Part shown: piece by piece, positions 1 to 9,744 of the stretch
Layout: every line of letters begins with the position of its first letter
How positions within the stretch are numbered: the first letter of the stretch is position 1
Origin: Priapulus caudatus
Lineage: Eukaryota > Priapulida > Priapulimorpha > Priapulimorphida > Priapulidae
Reading direction: 5' to 3'
Assembly: GCF_000485595.1 (NCBI RefSeq)
Contig: NW_014578836.1
Location: 19,670-56,461 of the forward strand
DNA length: 36,792 nucleotides
The notes under the pieces: generated by a model
What the model was told of the DNA's origin: nothing
Database searches by the model: none
The model's input: only the letters and a program-made list of their open reading frames with translations
Made by a program: the position numbers and the translations under genes

Positions 1-375
1 TATTTCTTATACAAAATTGCAAATTGAGAACGAAATGTACTGTACGTGTGATCTACTGATTACACGCAATACGTGGCACAATCGCAAATAACACTTGTCT
101 GCATTATTAAATTTATGGTCAGGTTCGTGCATTACATGCGTTTTTGAAAGATTGGCTTCATGTTGGAATTGTACTGTATCCGTATGACATAACAGAAACA
201 GAGAAGTTAAACGCACGCACCGTTTCATATAACCACGATCGTCCGCGTCATGCGATTGCATCACATAGTGGAATTGTGTCGCGCCGCGTTACTGCTCCGC
301 CCTGGTGGAATGCTCTCCCTTGCTCTTAGCTCCATCATCGTTGACGACAACAGTAAACTGAAGCATATTTGTATT
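1..375. other. Intergenic sequence, no gene seen
   Basis: No exon, RNA gene or mobile-element end is recognisable. The stretch from about 210 to 370 is a diverged direct copy of about 27290-27450; both run into a repeat array, so this is the left part of a duplicated block. The short open frames here show no family motif. Confidence 0.5.
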
Positions 376-377
376 AG

Positions 378-585
378 GTTATGTTATGTAATGTATGTAT
401 GTATGTATGTATGTATGATGATGTTATGTATGTTATGTATGTATGTATGTATGTATGTAGTATTGTATGTATGTAGTGTATGTACTGTATGATATGTATG
501 TATGTATGTGATGTACTGTATGTATGTATGTATGTATGATCATTGTATGTATGCTATGTATGTTATGTATGTTCATGTAGATGAG
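378..585. repeat. (TATG)n microsatellite
   Basis: Interrupted tandem TATG/ATGT tetranucleotides. A much longer array of the same motif occupies 31884-33612 in the third copy of this block. Confidence 0.9.
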
Positions 586-589
586 ATAC

Positions 590-1012
590 ATAGCTAGACG
601 GATAGATGGAATGGATGGACAGATGGACTAACGGGATATATGGATAGATGGATAGATGGAGTAACATGGATATATGGATTGAGATTATAATAGTATGGTA
701 TGTGGTTAATAGTCAGGGGTAAGATAGAGTTGATATGATAGATAGATAGATCAGAATGAGATAGATGTAGTATAGATAGATATGATAGATAGATAGATAA
801 GATAGATAAGATAGATAGATAAGATTAGATAGATAGATTAGACAATAGAGATAATAGAATAGATGAAGATAGATAGATAGTACGATAGATAGATAGAGCG
901 GTAGAATGGAATAGTTGAATTGATTGCTAAAATAGATGGAGGTATAATATGAGAGAAGATGGAGAGTTGAGTACATAAATAGTGATAGATATACGGTATA
1001 TAGATAGATTTA
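590..1012. repeat. (GATA)n / GATGGATA-rich array
   Basis: Degenerate GATA, TAGA and GGATGGATA units. The same array, in the same orientation and just before an exon-1 remnant, recurs at about 27540-28020 and 33610-33905. Confidence 0.85.
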
Positions 1013-1032
1013 CAAAGTTACTATGCTTGAAC

Positions 1033-1290
1033 CTGGCGGTCCCATGTTAGAGGCTAAAATATTCGGCTCCGTACTGGCTCGCTCATGATCTGCTGAGGTA
1101 GGCGTCCGTTCGTTTGCGGCCAGCGTCAGTACAAGGGAGCAATCAACGGGCAGCCGCGGGCGTCCGGCGGCGCTCGCACGCGGTCGCTTCCACGTAGTTA
1201 CGACGACCGAGAGCCGTGACGAACGACCAACGACGACGCTGACGATGTTTTACCTGAGAAACTGCATAGCAGTACTGCGCCACAGCGCTG
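1033..1290 (-). pseudogene. CYP2-like exon 1 remnant (copy A)
   Basis: Read on the minus strand, this segment holds the proline-rich hinge that follows the membrane anchor of microsomal CYP2 enzymes: the frame gives APPDARGCPLIAPL, matching the family pattern PPGPxGxPxxG. A stretch resembling FSLYMG lies near the 3' end, followed by a possible splice donor (CCAG|GTTCAAG). The reading frame shifts several times and no clean start codon or signal anchor can be fixed. It points away from gene 1, so it would head a gene leaving the window to the left; no following exon is seen on the minus strand at 1-1032. Homologous segments lie at 28047-28300 and 33928-34150 (minus) and 35720-35943 (plus). The exon identity is inferred from the hinge motif and the matching copies. 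Confidence 0.6.
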
Positions 1291-1840
1291 GCCTACGCGT
1301 TGCCGCCATTGTTCGCTCACACGTTGAGCGGACAGCCCTAGGTACACACACGGATGCGCGTCTCGGGTCACGACGAATTAGGATGAGAATGGTATGGGGA
1401 TGCAGATGACCCGATGGGATGGAATGGGAAATAAATAAAATAGAATTCGTATATGATTTATGTAATGTTAGGATTAGGCTTAGATTATTGTCAATGACAT
1501 TGACACAAAATAAATTCAAGGTCGTTAGGTTAGCGATAAGATATGTTATGGTTGATTGTTAGGACTGAGGATTAGATCAGGGATTAAAATTGGAGCATAG
1601 ACTTTCCGTGCTGTCACCACCGCTTTCGTTCTAAGTAGAATGTAAGTGTCGTTGCAGTTGCCTTTATGAGTCTCGCTCTCTTACGTATAGCCCTTTACAT
1701 GTAACGGGCAATCTGGATCACGTTCTATTTTTTATATTTATCAGGACAAAGGACGAAGGCTTGTTATCATTTCAGTGAAGCACTCTCCGTAAATAACACT
1801 GTTTAATTCGATGTAAATATACTATCTGCTACCGTAGCTA
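1291..1840. other. Non-coding flank of exon-1 block
   Basis: No gene seen. The sequence is shared with 34180-34740 in the third copy of the block, including the run around 1410-1445 (GGGATGGAATGGGAAA). It ends in the TATC array. Confidence 0.5.
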
Positions 1841-1842
1841 GA

Positions 1843-1886
1843 TACTCTATCTATCTATCTACTCTTTCTTTCTCTATCTATCTATC

Positions 1887-1946
<60 letters not shown>

Positions 1947-1978
1947 TTATTTATCTATCTATCTATCTATCTATCTAA

Positions 1979-2037
<59 letters not shown>

Positions 2038-2063
2038 ACTATCTACTATCTACTATCTACTTA
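1843..2063. repeat. (TATC)n microsatellite
   Basis: Nearly uninterrupted ATCT/TATC units. The equivalent array lies at 28975-29198, also directly in front of a CYP exon 2. Confidence 0.95.
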
Positions 2064-2170
2064 TAGTCATAATAAATTACAGTCATAGATGTTTGTATGT
2101 TTACATATATGTATAACATAATTATGCATATTTGTATATATACACATACATATACAAATACGTGCTTCAG

Positions 2171-2300
2171 TTTACTGTTGTCGTCAACGATGTGGAGCTA
2201 GCAAGGGAGGCATTTCTCAACCAGGGCGAGCATACGTCGGGGCGACCATACCACACCATGCTGCGTCGCTACGTGGCAGACGAACGAGGGGAGATGAACG
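2171..2300 (+). CDS. CYP gene 1 exon 2
   Basis: The acceptor is GTGCTTCAG| and the donor ACG|GTGCGT. The exon encodes the helix A to B region, including [19 protein letters not shown], typical of CYP2 enzymes. It is open throughout and ends in phase 1. Compared with the copy at 29309-29450 it lacks 12 bp (four codons) near its start. Confidence 0.85.
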
Positions 2301-3468
2301 GTGCGTGCGTTATACGCTCATGTTCTAACATCACGTTATTACTACACATTATATCAAGTGCACATGAACGCAAACGCCAAGGGCGCGTCCGCTCCCGAAA
2401 GCATTCATGTTTACGGACAGGAAACCAGAGAGACAGGCGCAATATAAGGCGACCGGCAGATAGCTAAAGCTGGTAATGCTCTATGTATTTTATAATAAAT
2501 TCATAAATTAGTAATAGAACAAAATACAACTCATTCATAAGCAAACAAATAATTTAATCTACAACAAAATTGTGTTGGCGTATTGGTTGCCCCACCTAAA
2601 CAGCGTAGAGGAAAAGCTCATTGCTTCTAAATCCTATTCAGGTGGTCAAGAATTTAGGGCGTTCATGTTTAATGAAGTGTACATCAAACGTATTCATTAC
2701 ATGTGTTGTTGCAAGGGCTTTCTAAGCTCGTTATTAGCTTAGAAATTTATATATATATGGTCGAGCATGTGTTAGCGGCCACCTTCATAGAACGGTCAGC
2801 CGTCCATAACAGAGATTTGAACATCAAGTACGTCAACATAACTCGTTTTTGTCGAGTGTCCATTGAATTTCCTGTTTGACTGTATGTAAAAATAAGCACG
2901 GGGATAAATGATCCGGGATTTTGATGATAAAATCTATCATTCTTGCAATGCATGCAATATATATAATTATACGCCCCGGTGAAAATAATTAAATTAATTA
3001 ATTAATTATTGATAGTAATAACACTACACAAATATACAATATATAATTATTATTAATGGCACAGACATCAGAAAAGCGCATGAAGGCACGTGAAACATAG
3101 ATATATTATGTGCCTTTGTTGATATATTAAGAATAAGCAATTTAATAGAACAATAATTTTAACATGATAATTAACATTTTCGCGGTGATATTAGATTCTC
3201 GTGTCTCAAGCAGGACTTGGTATGAGCGCGGGAAAGCGCTGGAAAGAACAGAGGAAGTTCGCGCTCAGCAAGCTGCGTGAGTTCGGCATGGGGAAAGTCA
3301 GCATAGAGAAGAAGATCCAGGAGGAGACGTCCGCCTGTCTCGCTCATCTAATCGACACCAATCGGGAGCCGCTCGATCCACAGGTAGAAAGAATAACCCA
3401 AAATATTTTTCGCACTAGCTGTCTCTATCTCTCTCTCGGCACACACACACATATACAGAGAGAGACAA

Positions 3469-3504
<36 letters not shown>

Positions 3505-3560
3505 GCACACGCACACGCACACGCACACGTATGTGAGTATGTATGTATGTGCGTGCATGT

Positions 3561-3593
<33 letters not shown>

Positions 3594-5778
3594 TGAGTAG
3601 TGTGTGTGGTTGGTGTGTGTCGTCGCGCGTGTATGAGTGCGTAGTGTGCGTTTAGTGTTGTACATACATAAATATCATATATATACGTTCTTATGTTGGC
3701 AACGCAGGCTCTGCCAGCAGTTGTGACGTTAAACGTGATTGACCTCTATTACACTCGGTGCTCGGTACGACTACGCCGACCCCGCCTTCCTCAGACTGAA
3801 CGACAACATCAACACCATCTTCTACGATATCCAGTTACAGGTACGTACATTCAGTAACATATAGATACACACTGTCGGTAACATACAGGTACGTACGTAC
3901 GGTAACATACAGGTACGTCGTCGAACATACGGTAGGCTTACCATCGGTAACATTCAGGTACGTACCGTCTCCCCGTTACATATACAGTGAAAACGTACCG
4001 TCTGCTAACGTACAGATACGTACCTCGGGTAACATTACAGGTACGTACCTTCGGTAATATACAGGTCGTTTACGTCTGGGGTAACATTACAGACGCGTTA
4101 CGTACCTGTCGGTAACATAAGGTACGTACCTTCAGTAATATACAGGTACGTTACGTCGGTAACATAACAGGTACGTGGCGTCGGAACATATAGGTACGTA
4201 TCGTCGGTAACATACAGGTATAAGTACCGATGGTAACACATTTGGTACGTACCGTCGCTGTAACATACATGTACGATACCGTCTGATAACATACAGGTAC
4301 GTACCGCTCCGCGTAACATACAGGGATCCCACGTAACCGTCTGGTATCATACAGGTACGGTACCGTCGATAACATACAGGTTATACGTACCGTCGGTAAT
4401 ATTACAGGTACATTTGCCGTCCAGGTAACACTACAGTACGCATCGTCAGGTAACATACAGTGTACGTAACCGTCTGCTAAGCATACAGGTACAGTGACCG
4501 TCATGGTAAGCAAACAGGTACGTACGGTCGGTAACATACAGATACGTACCGTCGGTAACATACAGCAGTACGTACGGTCTACGGTAACATACAGATACGT
4601 ACCGTCGAAGTAACATTTAGCGTTTTTCAGTTATTATAGGTCGACCTATAACCATTGCGGTTATAGAAATGGGTCATTTAGGTCCAGTGAAAAATTTCTG
4701 ATAAGATCACTGTGTGAAATGCTTGGTGGTTCATTCCACGTTATACCCATGGTCAGTGAGAATCTGTTGCCATTAGGCTCCTCTAAGAAAACAGAAAATC
4801 TCCGGACAAAAGTTGTCATTTGGCTCCTGCATACGGAAATTGACCCTACGCGGTATGTGGTTGCACACACAGGGCGATCTTAACTTCTACTGTTGCTGCG
4901 ACACCTGCCGGTTCTTTCAAGCGCATATGAGATGGCTGGACCGCGGCGTACGCAGTGGGGCATCTACTGTTGAACAAGGAGCTGAAGAGTAACATAGCGA
5001 TGAGACACGAGAAGCAGGCGACGCGGAGAATAGAGGGAGACGTGAGAGACTACTTTAGACGACTACCTGCTAGCGCCCCACTTCCAGCCGGTCAGGCGGG
5101 TTGGGGACGGATTAACATTTCACTATGAGTCAAGCGCTGCTCACACACCCACACACAACACACACACAACACACCACACACACACACACACGACACAGTC
5201 TACATTACGCACACACACACACACACACACACACAACAACACAAAACACACACACACACATCAACACACGAACGACACGATACATGCATCACACACCACA
5301 AACACACACCAGCACACAGCACCACACACCACACATACACCACCCACACGACACACACACACACACACATTTACACACTACATTCGACTATCTTACAGTA
5401 GCATTGCACACGAACACACCACACACACACACAACACACACACCACACACACAAACACACACACACAACACACCACACACACACACAGGCAAGAAACGCA
5501 CTCATACACTCGCCAGCAATCATGTTAGGCGGTCTAATATGATATGAATACGCGCGCACCGACAACACACATGCAACGCACACTACACACACATGACAAC
5601 GATGGTAATGAATGTGTGGATATGTAGATTAACATATCTCTATTATTACGCACGCACGCGCGGGCGCACACACACCACGCGCGACCACACACGCACACAC
5701 GCACACCGCACACGACACGCACTACACACACACCCTAACACAACGCACAACCAGCACACACATCACAACATAAATCGG

Positions 5779-5809
<31 letters not shown>

Positions 5810-7545
5810 AACGCGCGCACACACACTCACTCATGTCGGCGTCATCTCTCAGCTTTTCAGCTGCTCATTTCTGTGCGTGATCTGTTTCTCGCCGGATCGC
5901 ATACCGCTATGACGACGCTACGCTGGGGTCTGCTCTTCATGCTCAAATACCCTCACGTTCTGCGGAAAGTGCAGGCCGAGATCGATGACGTCATCGGACG
6001 AGGAAGGCTACCATGCATGGCGGACCAAGACAACATGCCGTACACGCGGGCGACAATAGCCGAGGTGCAGAGAGTAGGTGAGAAAGAAAGGCGGCGTGGT
6101 TAGTAGGTGGAATGCATCAGTAGGTGCATTCATGGACAGCAGGCCTGATTAGGTGTGACCAATAGATTTATGAAAAATACACGAGAAATCACACGTACGC
6201 AAGAAGAGAAAAGTAAAAACATAAGAGGGGTAGCGAGAGAGAGAGTGAGAGGGAGAGGAGAAAAAGGGGGTGAAGCAGCGAAAGGCAGGGAGAGAGCGAC
6301 AGACAAAGGGAAAGGGGGTAGACTGATATAGAGACAAAGAGAAAAAGAAAAGGTCAATAGCTTTAAGTATAAGCATATTGCCTCACATCCTCTGCTTCCA
6401 CCGCTACGTTCTCCAGGCGGTTCGTGACGTATATTCACCTTGAATTTGTTTAAATGACGACACATGCTACGTGGTAATGTAATCATCTGTTTTTCTAATT
6501 TAAATTTTGTTGGAAAACTGTCGGTGGATGCCTGGATAAACAAATTGCCTTAGATGTACAAACCAGTGTATAACGAGGCGAGGGCGGTTACTAAATGTCT
6601 AGATACTCTGTGTGAACGCCATCTACTTTTTTCTTTATTGTTTCTAGCGGACATCGTGCCACTGAATCTGGCACACAGCACGACTGCCGAGATACAGCTA
6701 GGAGGCTACGTCATCCCCGCCGGCACGGATATCCTTGCTAACTTTACGGCCATCCTCAACGACCCGAAATACTTCCCCGAACCGGAGAAGTTCCGCCCAG
6801 AGCGCCACCTGGACGAGCGTGGAGACTTTGTGCAGAACGAAGCGCTGATTCCGTTCTCTATCGGTAAAATTACTAGCGCTGCCGTTAGCTGGCGCCACCG
6901 GGTCGATGAGAGGAGAATGACGTCATATGTCAAACGACTGCAGCGGTGGCCGTCGTTAGGGACACCTGTTCGGTTGTTGGTTTGGGAGATGCTGATTGGC
7001 CCCTAATGACCCATGAGAGCACATTATTATTTTTAACTTCCCCATAGGTTCTTACACTTATTAATTAAAATGCATTTGCTGGAAATTAAATATTCAGACT
7101 TAAGTGGCACTATTAAACCTAAACAGACATGAGCTTCAGCTGTATTCCATTCGATTGTGATCACATCTTTTTACGTATTTGTTATCTTCATCGTCATTAT
7201 CGTTTATGAAACGATTTCTCGAAAAAGGACGCGAATTCATTTTAAAATCACGGAATAACTCTAGCCCTGAACACGAAAATTCGGTGTCACACCAAGACTC
7301 TCTCCACCAGCCAAGCTTTGAAAACACCTCCCTAATTGATGGCGTTTGTTATTTTGCCGACAGGTCGTCGAGTCTGTCTAGGAGAGGCTCTCGCGCGAGT
7401 GGAGCTGTTCATATTCTTCACAGGCATTCTGCAGAACTTTAACATCAGGTTACCAGATGGCGTTACCGATCCGTCTATGGATGGAACCTTCGGCTTCACC
7501 TGGATGGCAAATCCGTATCTGTTACATTTCGTCGCGCGACCGTAA
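2171..7545 (+). CDS. CYP2-like cytochrome P450 gene 1 (exons 2-8, some broken)
   Basis: A haem-thiolate monooxygenase of the CYP2 clan, normally anchored in the ER membrane and fed electrons by P450 reductase; the substrate cannot be told. Exons by splice borders: 2171-2300, about 3214-3383, 3708-3840, 4873-5125, 5853-6077, 6648-6863, 7364-7545. Motifs in order: helix C WKEQR (exon 3), helix I AGSHT (exon 6), helix K ExxR as EVQR (exon 6), PERF-like PERH (exon 7), and the haem loop [11 protein letters not shown] with the cysteine ligand, split by the last intron. Exons 2, 3, 6, 7 and 8 are open. Exon 4 has a frameshift and exon 5 has frame breaks, an in-frame stop and a damaged donor. No plus-strand exon 1 lies upstream in the window. 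It may be a pseudogene or a working gene with assembly errors. The mirror copy is gene 2 (19705-28300, minus). Confidence 0.85.
2301..3210 (+). other. CYP gene 1 intron 2, no other gene
   Basis: AT-rich intron. Its 2740-2950 part is a reverse-complement match to 24350-24550 and 26720-26930 (shared words such as GCATTGCAAGAATGATA and GGTGGCCGCTAACACATG), so the intron was copied together with the exons. Confidence 0.6.
3214..3383 (+). CDS. CYP gene 1 exon 3
   Basis: Covers helix C to [13 protein letters not shown] followed by [18 protein letters not shown], the typical CYP2 sequence with the WxxxR haem-propionate motif. The donor is CACAG|GTAGAA. The acceptor could be at 3210 or 3213; 3213 gives the better family fit. 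The exon is open and ends in phase 0. Confidence 0.85.
3430..3650. repeat. (AC)n and (GT)n microsatellites in intron 3
   Basis: An AC run (3472-3530) passes into GT/GC-rich runs (3550-3640). The adjoining AC and GT tracts are complementary and could fold back. Confidence 0.9.
3708..3840 (+). CDS. CYP gene 1 exon 4 (frameshifted)
   Basis: The acceptor is GGCAACGCAG| and the donor GTTACAG|GTACGTAC. The 3' part reads [12 protein letters not shown], then [14 protein letters not shown], the CYP2 helix E-F region. The 5' part is in another frame, so at least one indel lies near 3750-3765. Length is 133 bp where about 135 is expected. Confidence 0.75.
3841..4620 (+). repeat. 24-bp minisatellite made of splice-donor-like units
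   Basis: About thirty degenerate units, each with the core ACAGGTACGT followed by CGTCGGTAACAT. The first unit is the real exon 4 / intron 4 junction. The same array follows exon 4 of gene 2 (22000-22639 and 24770-25001, opposite strand). Unit length varies by one to a few bases, partly from probable sequencing indels. Confidence 0.85.
4873..5125 (+). pseudogene. CYP gene 1 exon 5 (degraded)
   Basis: Aligned with gene 2 exon 5 (21474-21693), this segment keeps the acceptor CACACAG| and recognisable words (AGTAACATAGC, GGAGACGTGAGAGACTACTT). It is 33 bp longer, meets an in-frame TAA when read from the acceptor, and its donor reads CACTA|TGAGT where gene 2 has CACTA|GTGAGT. Read literally, this exon cannot be spliced and translated normally. 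Confidence 0.7.
5140..5830. repeat. (AC)n / (CA)n arrays in intron 5
   Basis: Two CA-rich arrays (about 5140-5490 and 5640-5830) with interruptions. Long histidine/threonine frames across them are repeat artefacts. Gene 2 intron 5 carries the mirrored GT array at 21270-21450. Confidence 0.9.
5853..6077 (+). CDS. CYP gene 1 exon 6 (helix I and helix K)
   Basis: A 225-bp exon with acceptor TCTCTCAG|CTTTTC and donor AGAGTAG|GTGAGA, phase 1 at both ends. It encodes the oxygen-binding helix I ([17 protein letters not shown]) and the helix K ExxR motif (EVQR). The acidic residue usual before the helix I threonine is His here. A second AG at 5860 is less likely because it breaks the phase. Confidence 0.9.
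6165..6358 (+). repeat. Purine-rich GA tract in intron 6
   Basis: About 190 bases of almost only A and G on the plus strand, rich in GAGAGA and GGGAAAGG. Such homopurine tracts can form triplex (H-DNA). No gene seen. Confidence 0.8.
6648..6863 (+). CDS. CYP gene 1 exon 7 (PERF region)
   Basis: A 216-bp exon with acceptor TTGTTTCTAG| and donor TATCG|GTAAAA, phase 1. It encodes [14 protein letters not shown], the [15 protein letters not shown] meander/PERF segment, and IPFSIG, the first half of the haem-binding loop. It is open throughout. Confidence 0.9.
6864..7363 (+). other. CYP gene 1 intron 7
   Basis: Non-coding, with an acceptor TTTTGCCGACAG| at its end. Parts (7205-7290) match 19960-20045 on the other strand, in gene 2 intron 7. 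No other gene seen. Confidence 0.6.
7364..7545 (+). CDS. CYP gene 1 exon 8 (haem ligand, C-terminus)
   Basis: A 182-bp terminal exon. [15 protein letters not shown] supplies the cysteine that ligates haem iron; spliced to exon 7 it gives the FxxGxRxCxG signature. It ends [14 protein letters not shown] and TAA. An exon of the same length is at 19705-19886, and a partial copy at 30095-30205. Confidence 0.92.
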
Positions 7546-7574
7546 TCCACAATGATTTCATAAAAACTTGCAAC

Positions 7575-7850
7575 GTTTTAAAAAACAACGTCGTACGAGT
7601 GATAAACCTGTGGTAAAACGCATGCTATAAAACTGCATTATCTTACGTTTTAACCTGTAACTAAACTGCGTTACCTAACGTTTTTACTTTAACTTGTGAT
7701 TAAACTGTGTTATCCTAAGAATTAACCTGTGTTTAAATTGATGAATCCAACGTTTTACCTTTAATTAAAAAAACCTGTGAATAAATTTTGTTATCCTGCA
7801 CGTGGTACTTGAGATTAAAACGTGTCATAAAGCTTTTGTTAGAAAGCGTT
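7575..7850. repeat. Degenerate ~45-50 bp tandem repeat, CYP 3' flank
   Basis: About five diverged units built around CCTGTnATTAAACTG and GTTATCCTAACGTTTTA. The same block follows the stop codon in the copies at 19175-19400 (inverted) and 30260-30520 (direct). AATAAA-like words occur in it, but a real polyadenylation site cannot be chosen. Confidence 0.6.
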
Positions 7851-7863
7851 AAGGAGATATTTT

Positions 7864-8345
7864 GCTGATTAAATTGTAGCAGCAATTTAATTTATGTGAG
7901 AAATGTCAGGGGCGCACTTCAATAATCCTGCAATTAGAAATAATATTCTCTCTTTAGGTTTAGTGCAAATAAAATCTATATCTTTCAATTCAAACTACTG
8001 TAGTTGTAGTATTTACCCACTTGAATAAAACACGTGATTACACTTTATTATATTCATGATTGTAGTACAAATTCAATTCGTGTACGAAACATTAGAGAGC
8101 GAAATTCAATAATTTTGTAACGAGCGAAATTCATTAATTTTGTAACTATTAGTAATGTTTTCTCGTTGAGTTTGGTGGCAATTAAACGTTTGTTTTTCAA
8201 TTCAAACTAATTAAACTAAGGCAGCAATTTCATTTGTGTGAGAAACGTTAAAATGCGTAATTGAACTATCTTGAAATTTGTAATATTTTTTCTCGTTAGG
8301 TTTAATGCAGGAAATCATCACAAAAATAGGCAAAATAGTTATTAC
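7864..8345. repeat. Long inverted repeat, left arm
   Basis: About 480 bp that match the reverse complement of 8980-9409 (for example GGCGCACTTCAATAAT, CACGTGATTACAC, TTTGGTGGCAATTAAAC). A direct copy is at 30530-31010. This is the 3' flank of the CYP block meeting its own inverted copy. Confidence 0.85.
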
Positions 8346-8979
8346 ATTAATTTAATTACGATGTTTTGATTAGTATTAAATAAAATAAAATAATATTATC
8401 ATAATAACAAATTAACAATTGACGTTTTATGTGCTTATGCGCTATTCTATTTTATATGTGCTCCACAATACTTATATTATTATATTATTAGAAATATTTT
8501 ATAAATTTAATGAAATTAATTGCATAGGTCTTACAGAACATATCGGTAGTACGTACGCTTCATACTGTAGTTACAAAGCCAGCGTTACTATGCAATAGAC
8601 ATACGTCTTGTTCTCTCGAGTATTTCTCGACAATAATCTTTTTTGCATTTAAACAATTATTTTGCATACATCTCGAGAATGATCTTTTTGAATTTGTAAA
8701 ACCAAAATCCAGAAAAGAATCCACACATCGAAGTTTACATACGGTTAAACATGCAATCTAACATCCGTCCATATGTATGTGTATGTTTATGTGAGTATGT
8801 ATGTGTGTTATACACAGACATATGCACATATGCTCGCATACACATACACACACATGCAAATGCACATCACATCTACATGCAAATACCCATATACAAAAAT
8901 GTACACGTGTAGGTACAAGTAAACGTACCCGCACAAGTAACAAGCATACATGATCGATTGTTCTGATGATTGCTGTCGG
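8346..8979. other. AT-rich spacer of inverted repeat
   Basis: No gene seen. The part to about 8465 is shared with 31015-31125. The part 8760-8900 is an interrupted TGTATG/ACACATAC stretch. Confidence 0.6.
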
Positions 8980-9409
8980 TATGTAATAACTATTTTGCCT
9001 ATTTTCGTGGTGATTTCCTGCACTAAACCTAACGAAAAAAAATATTGCAAATTACAAGATATTTTAGTTATGCATTTGAACATTTCCCACACAAATTAAA
9101 TTGCTGCCTCAATTTAATCAGTTTGAATTGAAAAATAAAAGTTTAATTGCCACCAAACTTAAAAAGAAAACATTACTAATAATTACAAAATGTTTCGTAC
9201 ACAAATAGATTTTGCACTACAATCATGAATATAATGACGTGTAATCACGTGATTTAATCAGTGGGTAAAAACTACGACTACAGCAGATTGAATTGAAAGA
9301 AAACAGTTTTATTTACACTAAACATAAAGAAAGAATATTATCGCTAATTGCAACATTATTGAAGTGCGCCTCCTGACATTTATTACACTAATTAAATTGC
9401 TGCTACAAT
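8980..9409. repeat. Long inverted repeat, right arm
   Basis: Reverse complement of the left arm. It stops abruptly at GCTGCTACAAT (9409), the base equivalent to 7873. The missing continuation is found 9.7 kb away, from 19144, marking the insertion exactly. Confidence 0.85.
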
Positions 9410-9410
9410 A

Positions 9411-9461
9411 AGCCATATCGGAAAGTCCCCGCCGCCATATTGAGGTCAGATAAGAGGGGGT
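9411..9461 (+). repeat. Left terminal inverted repeat of insertion
   Basis: Begins AGCCATATCGGAAAGTCC and ends AAGAGGGGGT. Paired with the reverse complement of 19092-19142, both are exactly 51 bp and share about 60% of positions with one-base gaps, including AAAGTCC, ATT/AGGT, AAGA and GGGGGT. TA flanks it at 9409-9410. Confidence 0.6.
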
Positions 9462-9744
9462 ATACCGTGGGTAGGATAGAATTATTCTAGGTTTTTGATC
9501 TATAATTCTCCTCACTAACATCGTACTTCAATTCACAGGGGCGTTTCTGTTTACATAAACATTTACAAATAATTATGTTTGTTGTCATTTAGGATATTTT
9601 GCAATGTTTGTGTTAATGCAAAAACTAAAAACGCACGAGTGTTTACATTAATCATGTACTTTCCTAAGCGCGCCTCGGCCATTTTGTAGCGGCTAGACAT
9701 CTAGATATTAATATCTAGATATTACTGGCCGCTGCGACTCGGCA
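9462..9744. other. Leader between insertion end and gag
   Basis: No gene. Contains two YY1-like words (CCATATTG just left, GGCCATTTTG at 9678-9687) and a strong palindrome (9688-9733). No stretch resembles the LTR-like sequence at 18411-19079, and no primer-binding site after a CA terminus was recognised. Confidence 0.5.
9688..9733. repeat. Perfect 22-bp palindrome with outer stem
   Basis: Positions 9699-9720 are self-complementary (ATCTAGATATT on each strand), extended by AGCGGC on the left and GCCGCT on the right. It could form a hairpin in the element RNA or a cruciform in DNA. Confidence 0.85.

Noticed and set aside
4098-4561. Tyr/Val/Cys-rich open frames on the minus strand
   Set aside because: They are produced by the 24-bp minisatellite; units are not kept in one frame.
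3841-4620. CRISPR-like array of direct repeats
   Set aside because: Units are contiguous with no unique spacers, and the context is an intron of an animal gene.
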